The notes under the pieces were generated by a model, which was given only the letters and a program-made list of their open reading frames with translations, ran no database searches and had not been told where the DNA came from. A program made the translations under genes and the position numbers. Shown here one piece after another: positions 45,016 to 54,584 of a stretch of DNA of 64,000 nt (within the stretch, counting starts at the first letter, position 1; every line of letters starts with the position of its first letter). Source of the DNA: Pseudodonghicola flavimaris (lineage in GTDB: Bacteria; Pseudomonadota; Alphaproteobacteria; Rhodobacterales; Rhodobacteraceae); assembly GCF_030164425.1 (NCBI RefSeq), contig NZ_JASNJD010000007.1, positions 62,001-126,000 on the forward strand, read 5' to 3'.

Positions 45016-46368
45016 TTACCAGCGGCGCTCGAAACGGCGGCGCAGAATAACAGCCAGGGTGTTCATGGTGACCAGGAAGACCAGCAGGATGATGATCCCG
45101 CCCCAGGCGCGTTCGTAAAACGCCGGGTCCGCCCGTTTGGCCCATTCGTAGATTTGCGCCGGCATGGCCGAGTTCGGTGCCAGAAGCCCTGAGGCGACGC
45201 TGTCGGGCGCGTTGGAGGCGATGAAGCCCACCATACCGATCAGCAGCAGCGGCGCGGTCTCCCCCAGCGCCTGGGCCAGGCCGATGATGGTGCCGGTCAG
45301 GATGCCGGGCGCGGCCAGCGGCAGCACGTGGTGGAATACCGACTGCATCTTGGAGGCGCCGACGCCGAGCGCCGCATCGCGGATCGACGGCGGCACCGCC
45401 TTCAGCGCCGCACGGGTGGAGATGATGATGGTCGGCAGCGTCATCAGGGTCAGCACCAGACCGCCCACCAGCGGCGCCGACATCGGCAGGTGCATGTAGT
45501 TGATGAAAACCGCCAGGCCGAGGATCCCGAAGACGATCGAGGGCACCGCCGCGAGGTTCGAGATGTTCACCTCGATCACGTCGGTCCACCAGGTCTTCGG
45601 CGCGAATTCCTCAAGATAGATCGAGGCCGCCACGCCGATCGGTAGCGCCAGCGCCAGCACCACGAACATCATGAACAGCGACCCGACCATCGACACCCCG
45701 ATCCCGGCGGCCTCTGGCCGCTGGTCGGAGGCGTCGGAGCCGAAGATGAAGGCCGGGTTGAAGGTCTTTTCGATGACCCCGGCCTGTACCAGCTGATCGG
45801 TGAAATCCAGCTGCGCCGCAGTGATGTTCTTGTCGTTCTCGATGCTGTCGCGGGTCACCCGCCCCTTCATGTAGCCGTCGACCCGGCTGTTGGCGAGAAA
45901 TCGGAAGGTGACCGTTTCGCCGATGGTCTCGGGGTGGGCCAGGACGTAGTCGCGCAGCTGCGCCGGGGCGCCCTTGGACAACAGCCCGGCCATGTCCTTG
46001 GCCTTCAGCCCGCTGTCGAGTCCGAGCGCGCCGACCTTGGCCTCAAAGGCCTTCTGGATCAGCGGCGCATAACCGAAGGTCGAGACTTTCTTGATGTCGT
46101 CGAGATCGCGGTTGCCCTTCTTGTCCAGCTTCTTGGCGTCCAGCGTCACATCGAGGGTCACAAAGGTCTGGGTAAAGGCCCCCATCCCGTTGCCGACGAT
46201 GTTGAAGACCAGGATCACCAGCATCAGCAGGCCGATGGCGATGGCGCCGATACCATAGGCCTGAAACCGGCGTTCGGCAGCGTTGCGGCGTTTGGTCCGG
46301 GCGGTCAGCTTCAGCAGCGTCTCGCCGTGCTTGCGCGGTGTGGAGCCGTTTTGGCTGATATCGGTCAT
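45016..46368 (-). CDS. pstA: Phosphate ABC transporter permease PstA with long N-terminal domain
   Basis: A 450-residue membrane protein, about 150 longer than the E. coli protein (~296). A first TM segment (about 40-62) is followed by a periplasmic region (DUF3333-type) to about 210. The permease core has [28 protein letters not shown] and the coupling loop [27 protein letters not shown] (read in parts). The long form is usual in alphaproteobacteria. It overlaps pstC by 4 bases. Confidence 0.94.
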   Translation of the reverse strand: MTDISQNGSTPRKHGETLLKLTARTKRRNAAERRFQAYGIGAIAIGLLMLVILVFNIVGNGMGAFTQTFVTLDVTLDAKKLDKKGNRDLDDIKKVSTFGYAPLIQKAFEAKVGALGLDSGLKAKDMAGLLSKGAPAQLRDYVLAHPETIGETVTFRFLANSRVDGYMKGRVTRDSIENDKNITAAQLDFTDQLVQAGVIEKTFNPAFIFGSDASDQRPEAAGIGVSMVGSLFMMFVVLALALPIGVAASIYLEEFAPKTWWTDVIEVNISNLAAVPSIVFGILGLAVFINYMHLPMSAPLVGGLVLTLMTLPTIIISTRAALKAVPPSIRDAALGVGASKMQSVFHHVLPLAAPGILTGTIIGLAQALGETAPLLLIGMVGFIASNAPDSVASGLLAPNSAMPAQIYEWAKRADPAFYERAWGGIIILLVFLVTMNTLAVILRRRFERRW

Positions 46369-47843
46369 TCGTACTGCTCCCGGTATTTGCGCACGATATA
46401 GAGGGCAAGGATGTTCAGCCCCAGCGTCAGCACGAACAGGGTGATGCCGAGCGCGAAGGCCACCAGGGTTTCAGGGCTGGCGAAATCGGTATCGCCGGTC
46501 AGCTGGCTGACGATCCGGGTGGTGATCGTAGTCATCGATTCCAGCGGGTTGAGCGAGAACTTGGCAATCGCCCCTGCCCCCATCACCACGATCATGGTTT
46601 CACCGATGGCCCGGGAGGCAGCCAGCAGCACCGCGCCGACGATGCCCGGCAGCGCCGCCGGCAGCACCACCTGCTTGACGGTTTCCGATTTGGTCGCGCC
46701 CAGCCCGAGCGAGCCGTCGCGCATCGCCTGGGGCACCGCGTTGATGATATCGTCGCTGAGCGAAGAGACGAAGGGGATCAGCATGATGCCCATCACCAGA
46801 CCGGCGGTCAGCACCGAGGTCGCCCCGGCCATCCATTCGACGCCGAGCAAGCCCTCCGAGCCGCGGCCGAAGATGCTCACCAGCGCCGGCCCCACCGTCA
46901 GCAGGGCGAAGAGACCGTAAACGATGGTCGGAATACCCGCGAGGATCTCCAGCAGCGGCTTGGCGATCGCCCGCACATGCGAGCCGGCGTATTCGGACAG
47001 GTAGACCGCGGCAAAGAGACCGACCGGCACCGCGACCAGCAGCGCGATGAAGGAGATATAGAGCGTCCCCCACAGCAGCGGCAGGATCGACAGTTCACTG
47101 TCGCCGCGAAAGTTCGGTGCCCAGGTGCCACCGAAGAAGAAATCGGTCCAGCTGTGCAGTTTGAAGAAGTTGATGGTCTCGAAGAACATCGACAGCACGA
47201 TGCCGATGGTGGTCAGGATCGCCAGCGAGGCGGCCAGGACCAGCAGCGCCAGCACGCCGCGCTCCACCACGTTGCGGGCGCGGAAATCCTTGTTGGTGCG
47301 CAGATAGGAAAAGGCCAGCCCGCCGAGCGCCAGCGCACCCACCACCAGCGTCATCAGCAGATGCCCGGTGGAATTGATCACCCGGTAGCGTTGCGCCGCC
47401 TTCAGCACCTCGGGCCGCACGTCAGAGCCGAGCGCCACGCCCAGCTCGCCCAGGCGCCCGCGCAGGTCGGTGAATTCGGTGCGGATCGAACCGGCCTCGG
47501 TCTCGGTCAGCGCATTCTGCTCGACCGCGATATCGAGCCCCTCGGCGACGCGGCGCACATCGCTCATCACCAGGCCGAGAGTGGAATTTTCCGGGATCGC
47601 GTCGGTCGGGATCATGCGCGAGACCTGGGTCTCGACGAGCAGCGGCTGCGCCAGCAGCCAGATCGCCAGAACCAGCAGCGCCGGCACCAGGGCCGTCAGC
47701 GACACGTTATAGCCGTAATAGGCGGGGAGAGAGTGAAGATCGCGGGCATTGCCACCGGCACTGTGCAGTGCGCGGGCGCGTCCTGCGATGTAACCAAAAG
47801 CGGCAAGCGCGAACAGGAAGACAACGAGCCAGAACGTCGGCAT
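46365..47843 (-). CDS. pstC: Phosphate ABC transporter permease PstC with long N-terminal domain
   Basis: A 492-residue membrane protein versus ~320 in E. coli. The N-terminal part (about 1-190) has two TM segments and a soluble region. The core shows AAVYLSEYAG, LAGIPTIVYGLFALLTVGP and LGLGATKSETVKQVVLPAALPGIVGA (read in parts), the EAA-type coupling loop. The ATG at 47841-47843 (minus) is chosen because it opens directly on the first TM helix (MPTFWLVVFLFALAAFGYIAG). It is separated from pstS by a terminator-like hairpin. Confidence 0.93.
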   Translation of the reverse strand: MPTFWLVVFLFALAAFGYIAGRARALHSAGGNARDLHSLPAYYGYNVSLTALVPALLVLAIWLLAQPLLVETQVSRMIPTDAIPENSTLGLVMSDVRRVAEGLDIAVEQNALTETEAGSIRTEFTDLRGRLGELGVALGSDVRPEVLKAAQRYRVINSTGHLLMTLVVGALALGGLAFSYLRTNKDFRARNVVERGVLALLVLAASLAILTTIGIVLSMFFETINFFKLHSWTDFFFGGTWAPNFRGDSELSILPLLWGTLYISFIALLVAVPVGLFAAVYLSEYAGSHVRAIAKPLLEILAGIPTIVYGLFALLTVGPALVSIFGRGSEGLLGVEWMAGATSVLTAGLVMGIMLIPFVSSLSDDIINAVPQAMRDGSLGLGATKSETVKQVVLPAALPGIVGAVLLAASRAIGETMIVVMGAGAIAKFSLNPLESMTTITTRIVSQLTGDTDFASPETLVAFALGITLFVLTLGLNILALYIVRKYREQYE

Positions 47844-47883
47844 CAGGGGCTCCAATCGCGGCGGCGGAAGATATCGGAAAAAA

Positions 47884-47928
47884 CAGGTGGGCCGGGGCCC
47901 GGGGAACAGCGCCCCCGGGTCCCGGCCC
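47884..47928 (-). terminator. Strong hairpin with T-run between pstS and pstC (attenuator)
   Basis: On the minus strand, arms 47913-47928 and 47889-47904 form a 16-bp stem with one A/C mismatch and an 8-base loop. It is GC-rich and is followed after 5 bases by TTTTTT (47878-47883). It starts 9 bases past the pstS stop. It likely terminates most transcripts so that PstS is made in excess over PstCAB. Confidence 0.75.
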
Positions 47929-47936
47929 GAAGGCAA

Positions 47937-48977
47937 TTACATGCTGCCGCCCATGACGACTTCGTCAGCCACGGCTTCCTGGGTCTTGGCCAGTTCCGGA
48001 TCGGAGACCAGACCGTATTCGGCCAGCGGGCCATCGGAACCTGCGATCTCGTCGGAGACGAAGAACTCAGCATATTCTTTCAGGCCGGGGATCACGCCGA
48101 TGTGGGCTTTCTTCACGTAGAAGAACAGCGGACGCGACACCGGGTATTCGCCGGTTGCGATCGACTCGGTCGAGGGAACGACGCCCGACATGGTCGCCAC
48201 TTGCAGCTTGTCGGTGTTGTTTTCGTAGAAGGCCAGACCGAAGACGCCGATACCGTCCTTGTTGGAGTCGATGCGGGCCAGGGTCTCGGTGTAGTCGCCG
48301 TCGATGTCGACCGACTTGCCGTCGGTGCGCAGGGCGATACAGGCTTTTTCAGCGGCTTTCTTGTCGTCGCCGTTGGCGGCCTTGAAGACTTCGAAATCGC
48401 CGGTGGCTTCGCAGCCGGCCAGGATCACCTTGTCTTCGAAGACTTCACGGGTGCCGTGCTTGGTGCCGGGGATGAAGGCCTGGATCGGCTGCGCCGGGAA
48501 CGCCGGGTTCACGTCGGCCCAGGTGGCGTTGGAGTTGTCGACGATCTTGCCGTCCACGACGATCTTGTCCGACAGCGCCTTGTACCAGTCGGCGGGCGTG
48601 AATTCGAAGGTGTTGCCGTTGATGTCGCTGGCGAAGACGATGCCGTCATAGCCGATGCGGACTTCCATGATGTCGGTCACGCCGGCTTCGGCGCAGGCCT
48701 TGATCTCTTTGTCTTTGATCTTGCGCGAGGCATTGGCGATGTCGATGGTGTTTTCGCCCACGCCTTCGCAGAAGCGTTTCAGGCCGGCCGAGGAGCCGCC
48801 CGATTCAACGACCGGGGTCGGGAAGTCGAAGTTTTCACCGAAGGCTTCGGCAACGATCGAAGCGTAGGGCAGCACGGTCGAGGAGCCGGCGATCTGCACC
48901 TGGTCGCGCGCGGCAGCAGCAGTGGCCGAAACAGCGCCAAGCGCCAGCGCAGAAACCGTCATTTTCACAAAGGACAT
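47937..48977 (-). CDS. pstS: Phosphate ABC transporter substrate-binding protein PstS
   Basis: A 346-residue periplasmic protein. Signal peptide residues 1-23 (MSFVKMTVSALALGAVSATAA). The mature start has QIAGSSTVLPYASIVAEAF and ESGGSSAGLKRFC, typical of the Thr/Ser phosphate-binding loops, with GTREVFEDKV further on. The ATG at 48975-48977 (minus) has AAGGAGA 6 bases upstream. It is first in pstSCAB-phoU-phoB, downstream of a three-repeat Pho box. Confidence 0.95.
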   Translation of the reverse strand: MSFVKMTVSALALGAVSATAAAARDQVQIAGSSTVLPYASIVAEAFGENFDFPTPVVESGGSSAGLKRFCEGVGENTIDIANASRKIKDKEIKACAEAGVTDIMEVRIGYDGIVFASDINGNTFEFTPADWYKALSDKIVVDGKIVDNSNATWADVNPAFPAQPIQAFIPGTKHGTREVFEDKVILAGCEATGDFEVFKAANGDDKKAAEKACIALRTDGKSVDIDGDYTETLARIDSNKDGIGVFGLAFYENNTDKLQVATMSGVVPSTESIATGEYPVSRPLFFYVKKAHIGVIPGLKEYAEFFVSDEIAGSDGPLAEYGLVSDPELAKTQEAVADEVVMGGSM

Positions 48978-49059
48978 GTCTGTCTCCTTGGGTAAGGTCA
49001 TTAGCGATCACCCCCATGATGATCTTGCGCCCCTCCTAGTGAGGCTGCATGTGCCTTTT

Positions 49060-49087
49060 GTGACACCCATGTAACAGTTCGATGACA
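49060..49087 (-). promoter_or_regulatory. Pho box (three 11-base-spaced repeats) before pstS
   Basis: On the minus strand TGTCAT (49087-49082), TGTTAC (49076-49071) and TGTCAC (49065-49060) occur at exact 11-base steps. PhoB binds pairs of such repeats. The box lies 83-110 bases before the pstS start. The remainder of 48978-49184 holds the leader and nothing else obvious. Confidence 0.85.
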
Positions 49088-49184
49088 ACGCGCTGGATTT
49101 CTGGTCGGCAAAAGGCGGAAAACGCCGCAGAGCGAACAACTTACCGTTGTCTATATTTCGCAGACAACTCTGCGGCGCAGCAAT

Positions 49185-50243
49185 TTACTGAGGTAAAATA
49201 ACCGTAAAAACAGCGCCTTGGCCCAGGGTGCTCTCCACCCGAAGACGGCCGCGGTGACGGTTGACGATATGCTTGACGATGGCCAGCCCCAGACCGGTGC
49301 CCCCCAGCTGTCGCGACCGGTGATTGTCGGCGCGATAGAATCGCTCGGTCAGGCGCGGCAGGTGTACCGGATCGATGCCCGGCCCCTTGTCGATCACCTG
49401 CACCCGGGCAGCGGCGGAGCGCACCGCCGGATCGCGGTCGGAGGCGGAGAGCAGCACGTCGACGCGCCCGCCGGAGCCGCCGTATTTGATCGCGTTCTCC
49501 ACCAGATTGGTGAACACCTGCCGCAGCTGATCGGGATCGCCGGTGACGGTCACAGGCGTTTCCGGCGCCGAGAGGTTCAGCGTCAGCTGCTGCTCCTCCG
49601 CCAGTGGCTTGAGCGAATGCAGCGTGTCCTCCAGCGTCCGGGTCAGGTTCACCTGTTCCTTGGGCCGCACCCGCTCCTCGCTCTCGACCCGGTTCAGCGA
49701 CAGCAGGTCCCCGACCAGCCGGTTCATCCGGCTCGCCTCGCCCTCCATGATCGCCAGGAACCGGTCGCGGGCGACCGGATCGTCCTTGGCGGCGCCGCGC
49801 AGGGTTTCGATGAACCCCATCAAGGCGGTCAGCGGCGTGCGCAACTCGTGGCTGACGTTGGCGACGAAATCGCGCCGCATCTGCCCCGCCTGTTCCAGAT
49901 GGGTGATGTCCTGAAAGCTGACCAGCACCGCGCCCCCCTGCACGGCGCCGATGCCATGAACATAGCGGCAGGTCACGTCATAGGTGGTATCCTGGGCGCC
50001 ATCGTTCGACAGATGCCGGGTCGTATGCGGGCGCTTGTCGCGCAGGCTCGACTCGATCGCATCCAGCACCTGCGGCTGCCGCAGGATGGTGGCGAAATGG
50101 CGCCCGGCGATCTGCTGGCCGAGCAGCGTCAGCGCCTCGGCATTGGCGCCGATGATGCGTTCGGACTGGTCGACCAGCAATGCCGGCAGCGGAATGGCCG
50201 ACAGGAAGTCGGCGATCAAATCGTCAAACATGGTATCCAACAT
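49185..50243 (-). CDS. phoR: Phosphate regulon sensor histidine kinase PhoR, no membrane anchor seen
   Basis: A 352-residue kinase. A PAS domain (about 15-120) opens with PALLVDQSERIIGANAEAL. The H-box is FVANVSHELRTPLTALMGFIE, the N-box NLVENAIKYGG, with G-boxes DKGPGID and GGTGLGLAIVKHI. The ATG at 50241-50243 (minus) has GGAGGAGAAAGG upstream. Unlike typical PhoR, no N-terminal TM helix is visible before the PAS domain, so it may be cytosolic and depend on PhoU/PstB for its signal. It has its own position upstream of pstS on the same strand. Confidence 0.88.
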   Translation of the reverse strand: MLDTMFDDLIADFLSAIPLPALLVDQSERIIGANAEALTLLGQQIAGRHFATILRQPQVLDAIESSLRDKRPHTTRHLSNDGAQDTTYDVTCRYVHGIGAVQGGAVLVSFQDITHLEQAGQMRRDFVANVSHELRTPLTALMGFIETLRGAAKDDPVARDRFLAIMEGEASRMNRLVGDLLSLNRVESEERVRPKEQVNLTRTLEDTLHSLKPLAEEQQLTLNLSAPETPVTVTGDPDQLRQVFTNLVENAIKYGGSGGRVDVLLSASDRDPAVRSAAARVQVIDKGPGIDPVHLPRLTERFYRADNHRSRQLGGTGLGLAIVKHIVNRHRGRLRVESTLGQGAVFTVILPQ

Positions 50244-50294
50244 TGCCTTTCTCCTCCCCGGAGCTGTGGCAGGCACCATGTCGCATCAATGTAA

Positions 50295-51485
50295 CTATGA
50301 TGCGGCACGGGCCGCCGAAACAGCCTGGGAGAAGATGGATTTCAGCGCCTCGGGCTCTTCCAGCCCGACCGAGACCCGGAAGAACCCCTCGCTCAGCCCG
50401 GCGGCAGCGCGAGCCTCGGGGCTCAGCGCCCGGTGCGAGGAGGAGGCCGGATGCGACAACGTGGTGCCGACATCGCCGAGGGTGGGCGCAAAGGCGATGC
50501 CCTCGGCCGCCCGGGCGAAGGCATTCGCCGCCGGCCGGCCACCGTCGAGCTCGAAGCTGAGCATGTTGCAGCCCTGCCCCTTCAGCAGCGCCATGGCGCG
50601 GTCGCGGTCAGGGTGATCGTCGCGCAGCGGATAGAGCACCCGCTTGACCCCGGCCAGCCCGGCCAGGTGATCGGCCAGCACCGCCGCGGTGGCCTGGGCC
50701 CGGTCGAACCGCAGATCGAAGGTCAGCATGCCGCGTTCGGCCAGCCAGCAGTCAAACGGGCTGGGGGTCAGCCCGGTGGTCACCGCGAAGATCCGCAGCC
50801 GCTGCATCACCTCGGGATCGCGCGCCACGACATAGCCCAGCGTCACATCGGAATGGCCCGACAGCAGCTTGGTCACCGAATGGAGCACGATATCGGCACC
50901 GTAATCGAACGGCCGGATCGCCTTCGGCGTGGTGAAGGTGTTGTCGATCACCAGCAGGATGCCATGCGCCTTGCACAGCGCCGCGATCCCCTCCAGATCG
51001 GCCACCCGCAGCGTCGGGTTCGACACCACCTCGATCAGCATCAGCCGGGTCTCGGGGCGGATCGCCGCCGCCATATCGGCCGCGTCGCAGGGATCGGCCA
51101 GCGTGGTGGCAACTCCCAGTCGCGGCAAATCCTCGGCCATCATCCGCATCGACCGGCCATAGAGCTGGTTGCCGCCGATCACGTGATCACCCGCCTTGAC
51201 CAGCCCCAGCAGCACCGCCGAAACCGCCGCCATGCCGGACCCGGTCAGCAGACCGCCCTGCCCGCCCTCCATCGCGTCGAGCCGCTGCGAGACGACATCG
51301 GCATTCGGGTGGCCTTCGCGCGCGTAGGTATAGCCATGCACCCGCCCTTCGTATTGCGCGTCGAGCGCATCGGGCGTTTCGCTGGCATAGACCACCGAGG
51401 GCGACAGCGGCGTCACCACCGGGGTGCTGGCGCTGTCAGGCAGGGAAAAGGGCCGCACCAGCGACCCCCTGGTATTCCGGGTCAT
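50295..51485 (-). CDS. Transsulfuration-type PLP-dependent enzyme (cystathionine gamma-lyase/synthase family)
   Basis: A 396-residue Cys/Met-metabolism PLP enzyme. YTYAREGHPNADVVSQRLDAMEGG, LIEVVSNPTLRVADLEGI, VIDNTFTTP and HSVTKLLSGHSDV (with the PLP-binding Lys) are the family motifs; SHPASSSHRALSPEARAAAGLSEGFFRVSVGLE (read in parts) closes the active site. It could be a cystathionine beta/gamma-lyase, cystathionine gamma-synthase or O-acylhomoserine sulfhydrylase. The ATG at 51483-51485 (minus) overlaps the carbonic-anhydrase-like stop by 4 bases. Confidence 0.85.
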   Translation of the reverse strand: MTRNTRGSLVRPFSLPDSASTPVVTPLSPSVVYASETPDALDAQYEGRVHGYTYAREGHPNADVVSQRLDAMEGGQGGLLTGSGMAAVSAVLLGLVKAGDHVIGGNQLYGRSMRMMAEDLPRLGVATTLADPCDAADMAAAIRPETRLMLIEVVSNPTLRVADLEGIAALCKAHGILLVIDNTFTTPKAIRPFDYGADIVLHSVTKLLSGHSDVTLGYVVARDPEVMQRLRIFAVTTGLTPSPFDCWLAERGMLTFDLRFDRAQATAAVLADHLAGLAGVKRVLYPLRDDHPDRDRAMALLKGQGCNMLSFELDGGRPAANAFARAAEGIAFAPTLGDVGTTLSHPASSSHRALSPEARAAAGLSEGFFRVSVGLEEPEALKSIFSQAVSAARAAS

Positions 51486-52006
51486 TTCACTTCTTTCATC
51501 GTGTCGCGGAATTTCCGCATGTTGTCCTGATAATGCAGCGCGCCGAGCTTCATCCGCTGGGCGTGATCCTCGCTGATCTCGCGCACCACCTTGCCGGGCG
51601 CGCCCATGACCAGGGAATTGTCGGGGATCTCCTTGCCCTCGGTCACCAGCGCGCCGGCGCCGATCAGGCAGTTGCGGCCGATCTTGGCGCCGTTCAGCAC
51701 CGTCGCCCCCATGCCGATCAGCGACCCGTCGCCGATGGTACAGCCATGCAGCATCACCTTGTGACCGATGGTGCAGTCCTGGCCGATGGTCAGCGGAAAG
51801 CCGGCATCGACATGCATCACGCAATCTTCCTGCACGTTGGAGCCCTTGCCGATGCGGATCTCCTCGTGATCGGCGCGAATGGTGCTGCCGAACCAGACCG
51901 AGGATCCGGGCTCCATCACCACCTTGCCGATCAGATTGGCGTCGGGCGCCACCCAGGTGTCTTCGTCCAGTTGCGGCGCGTCGTCGCCCAATGCGTAGAT
52001 GGTCAT
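51482..52006 (-). CDS. Gamma carbonic anhydrase family protein
   Basis: A 174-residue left-handed beta-helix protein built of hexapeptide repeats ([31 protein letters not shown] in parts). The three zinc-ligand His candidates are in ADHEEI, MHVD and GHKVMLHG. Family members are carbonic anhydrases or acyl/CoA-binding homologues (YrdA/PaaY type). Overlaps gmk by 4 bases and the next gene by 4. Confidence 0.87.
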   Translation of the reverse strand: MTIYALGDDAPQLDEDTWVAPDANLIGKVVMEPGSSVWFGSTIRADHEEIRIGKGSNVQEDCVMHVDAGFPLTIGQDCTIGHKVMLHGCTIGDGSLIGMGATVLNGAKIGRNCLIGAGALVTEGKEIPDNSLVMGAPGKVVREISEDHAQRMKLGALHYQDNMRKFRDTMKEVK

Positions 52007-52647
52007 TCGTTCTCCTCCTCGAATTCCGATTGCAGGGCCCGCACATGGGCGGTCAGCCCGGGCTGCTGGATGCGGCGCAGGCGGATCGCCTCGACAATGG
52101 TCTTCAGCTTCCGCTCGGTGGCGTCCAGATCGTCGTTGACCAGCACGTAATCGTAGCTGTCCCAATGGCTGATCTCGTCCCAGCTCTTATGCATCCGGCG
52201 CGAGATCGTCTCGGCATCGTCCTGGCCACGACCGATCAACCGCCGGCGCAGTTCCGCGATCGACGGCGGCAGCAGGAAGATCGACAGCGTGTGCTGGCCG
52301 AGCGCGGAATTGCGGATCTGCTGCGCCCCCTGCCAGTCGATGTCGAAGAGCACGTCTTCGCCCCGTTCGATCGCCGCCTCGACCGGGCCGCGCGGCGAGC
52401 CGTAGAAATTCCCGAAAACATGCGCATGTTCCAGCATGCCGTCCTTCGACACCTGCGATTTGAACTCCGTCTCGGTCAGGAAGTGATAATCGACGCCGTC
52501 CGCCTCTCCCGGTCGCGGCGCGCGGGTGGTGGCGCTGACCGAAAACACGATCGAGGGGTCCCAGGCGCGCAGCCGCTTGGCGAGGGTGGATTTCCCGGCG
52601 CCCGAGGGCGAGGAGAGGATGATCAGAAGTCCGCGGCGCTGTGCCAT
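52003..52647 (-). CDS. gmk: Guanylate kinase
   Basis: A 214-residue enzyme converting GMP to GDP with ATP. P-loop [10 protein letters not shown]; the GMP-binding region includes [20 protein letters not shown] and FGNFYGSP, and [13 protein letters not shown] and IFLLPPS follow. The ATG at 52645-52647 (minus) has AAAGGGAA upstream. It is 19 bases after yicC, the common yicC-gmk pairing. Confidence 0.96.
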   Translation of the reverse strand: MAQRRGLLIILSSPSGAGKSTLAKRLRAWDPSIVFSVSATTRAPRPGEADGVDYHFLTETEFKSQVSKDGMLEHAHVFGNFYGSPRGPVEAAIERGEDVLFDIDWQGAQQIRNSALGQHTLSIFLLPPSIAELRRRLIGRGQDDAETISRRMHKSWDEISHWDSYDYVLVNDDLDATERKLKTIVEAIRLRRIQQPGLTAHVRALQSEFEEENE

Positions 52648-52666
52648 TTTCAATTCCCTTTCCGGA

Positions 52667-53557
52667 TCATTCGACGTTCTGAACCTGTTCGCGCATCTGG
52701 TCGATCAGCGCCTTGAGGTCGAGCCCCACCTTGGTCAGATCGCTGTTCTGCGACTTGGAACAGAGCGTATTGGCCTCGCGGTTGAATTCCTGCATCAGGA
52801 AATCCAGCTTGCGCCCCACCGCGCCACCCTTGTCCAGTAGATCGCGCGCCGCGCCGACATGGGCGCCGAGGCGATCGAGCTCTTCGGTGACATCGGCCCT
52901 GACCGCGATCAGCGCGAGTTCCTGCGCCACCCGGTCGGCATCCGCCCCGTCGACATTGTCGAGAACGCGGGCCAGATTGTTGCGCAGGGTCTCCGCCATC
53001 GCCGCCTTGCGCGCCTCGGCCAGATCGGCGGCGCGGGCGATCAGCGTTCCGACCTCGTCCAACTGGACGCGCAGCAACCGCTCCAGCGCCGCGCCCTCGG
53101 TTTCGCGCATCTCCAGAAAGGCGGCGATCAGCGGGCCGAGCTCTGCCTTCAGCGCCGCGATCAGCGCGCCGTTGTCCTCGCTGTCGGCTCCGGCCTCCAG
53201 CATGCCGCGCAGCCCCAGCAGATCGCTGGCCCGCGACGGCGCCAGATCGACGCCCTTGGCCTGTGCCTCGGCTTCGATCCGCGCCAGCGCCTCCAGCGCG
53301 GCGGCCAGGACCGCCGGGTTCAGCACCCCGGCGCCACCGGCATCGCCACGGGTCAGGCGCAGCGACAGGGTGACATTGCCGCGGGTGAGCGCCCGGGCCA
53401 GATCCGCCCGCAGCGCCGCCTCCAGCCCTTCGAGCCAGTCGGGCACCCGCAGACGCAGATCCAGCCCCTTGCCGTTCACGCTGCGCAGCTCCCAGCTCCA
53501 GACATAGGGGGCCTGCGCTCCTCTGGCGGAGGCGAATCCGGTCATCGATCTGATCAT
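52667..53557 (-). CDS. yicC: YicC family endoribonuclease-like protein
   Basis: A 296-residue protein. MIRSMTGFA is the hallmark start and [15 protein letters not shown] the N-terminal domain (YicC_N). The C-terminal DUF1732 domain shows [19 protein letters not shown] and [22 protein letters not shown] (in parts). YicC has been reported as an RNA endonuclease in E. coli. The start at 53557 is preferred over the extended frame because it gives the canonical N-terminus. Confidence 0.9.
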   Translation of the reverse strand: MIRSMTGFASARGAQAPYVWSWELRSVNGKGLDLRLRVPDWLEGLEAALRADLARALTRGNVTLSLRLTRGDAGGAGVLNPAVLAAALEALARIEAEAQAKGVDLAPSRASDLLGLRGMLEAGADSEDNGALIAALKAELGPLIAAFLEMRETEGAALERLLRVQLDEVGTLIARAADLAEARKAAMAETLRNNLARVLDNVDGADADRVAQELALIAVRADVTEELDRLGAHVGAARDLLDKGGAVGRKLDFLMQEFNREANTLCSKSQNSDLTKVGLDLKALIDQMREQVQNVE

Positions 53558-53682
53558 GCGTGTGGCCCTTCTGGCTGGCGGCGGCGGCGTCTGCGCTGCG
53601 GTTCGGGGGGCAGGTAATGCCAAGCCAGAGGTCAGGGCAACCCCTGCGCGCATGGCCCGCGGTGATGGCGCCGCGCGGGAGA

Positions 53683-53747
53683 TTAACCACTACTTAAGGA
53701 AACGCTCCAAAATTGAACTGAATTGTGGCAGATTAACGGCACGGTAA
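53683..53747 (+). promoter_or_regulatory. CtrA-type sites before the PAS-domain gene
   Basis: TTAA-CCACTAC-TTAA (53683-53697) is an exact TTAA-N7-TTAA site. TTAA-CGGCACG-GTAA (53733-53747) is a near match 50 bases on. They lie between yicC (minus) and the PAS gene (plus), ~95-160 bases before the latter's ATG. chpT, the CtrA phosphodonor, is also in the window. Confidence 0.55.
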
Positions 53748-53840
53748 CCTATCCGGCGGTAACTAAGGGTAAGTTAGTTCAAATTGTCACGGTGCCGACG
53801 CGGGTTCCCGCGCCCCGGCCCAGGGTAACGAAAGCGGCAG

Positions 53841-54554
53841 ATGATGCGGATGATCCCGAACGGTCCCAAGGCGGCGCCCTACGCCCCCGTTACACGCTCC
53901 GATCAGGCGGCGGGCGAAAACGTCATCGCCATCGACCGCTTTCGCAACCGCCGCAGCCTGTCGCCCCTGCGCCAGGCAGAGGCCTACTGGACCGCGCTTT
54001 GCGGCGAGACCGGCGTGCCGCGGCGCAGTCAGGTCGATCCCCGCGGCCTGTCGAACATCCTGCAGAACACCTTCATCCTGGAGCGCGTGGCACCACGGGT
54101 GGCGCGGTTCCGGCTGGCCGGGGCGCTTCTGGAGGATCTGGCCGGCATGGATGTCCGCGGCATTCCGTTCACCGCGCTCTTCTCCGACGCCGCCCGCGTC
54201 GAAGCCGGCAGCCTGCTGGAGCGGGTGTTTTCCGCGCCGCATGTGGCCGAGTTGCGGCTGACCCAGGCTGGCAGCCCCGGCCGTTCCGCCGGCGAAGGCC
54301 GCATGCTGCTGCTGCCGCTGGCCACCGATGACGGTGAGATCGCCCGCGCGCTGGGGGTGCTGGTGGCCGATGGCGGCTGCGGCCGCCTGCCCTGCCGTTT
54401 CGACATCACCGACCGCATCCTGCGCCCGGTGACCGCTGACCCGCAGGACCATGCGCCCACCCCGCCGGCACCGACCGTGGCGCCCGAACCGCAGGGATTT
54501 GCCGAGCCGCGCGCCGATTTCGGCGCTGCCAGCCATCTGCGGCTGGTGAAGTAA
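53841..54554 (+). CDS. PAS domain-containing protein (PAS_5 type)
   Basis: A 237-residue protein. The region RQAEAYWTALCGETGVPRRSQVDPRGLSNILQNTFILERV (in parts, about 45-85), then FRLAGALLEDLAGMDVRGIPFTALF, matches the PAS_5/DUF1488-like single PAS proteins common in alphaproteobacteria. No output domain is present; the C-terminal 60 residues are Pro/Ala-rich and low in complexity. Function unknown; a cell-cycle or motility link is suggested only by the CtrA-type sites upstream. Confidence 0.75.
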   Translation: MMRMIPNGPKAAPYAPVTRSDQAAGENVIAIDRFRNRRSLSPLRQAEAYWTALCGETGVPRRSQVDPRGLSNILQNTFILERVAPRVARFRLAGALLEDLAGMDVRGIPFTALFSDAARVEAGSLLERVFSAPHVAELRLTQAGSPGRSAGEGRMLLLPLATDDGEIARALGVLVADGGCGRLPCRFDITDRILRPVTADPQDHAPTPPAPTVAPEPQGFAEPRADFGAASHLRLVK

Positions 54555-54584
54555 GCCGCCCCGGGACCGGTCCCGCCAGCTTCG

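Noticed and set aside
47936-48995. Long plus-strand frame opposite pstS
   Set aside because: Low-complexity Arg/Gly/Asp-rich translation with no motif; pstS on the minus strand has signal peptide, motifs and Shine-Dalgarno.
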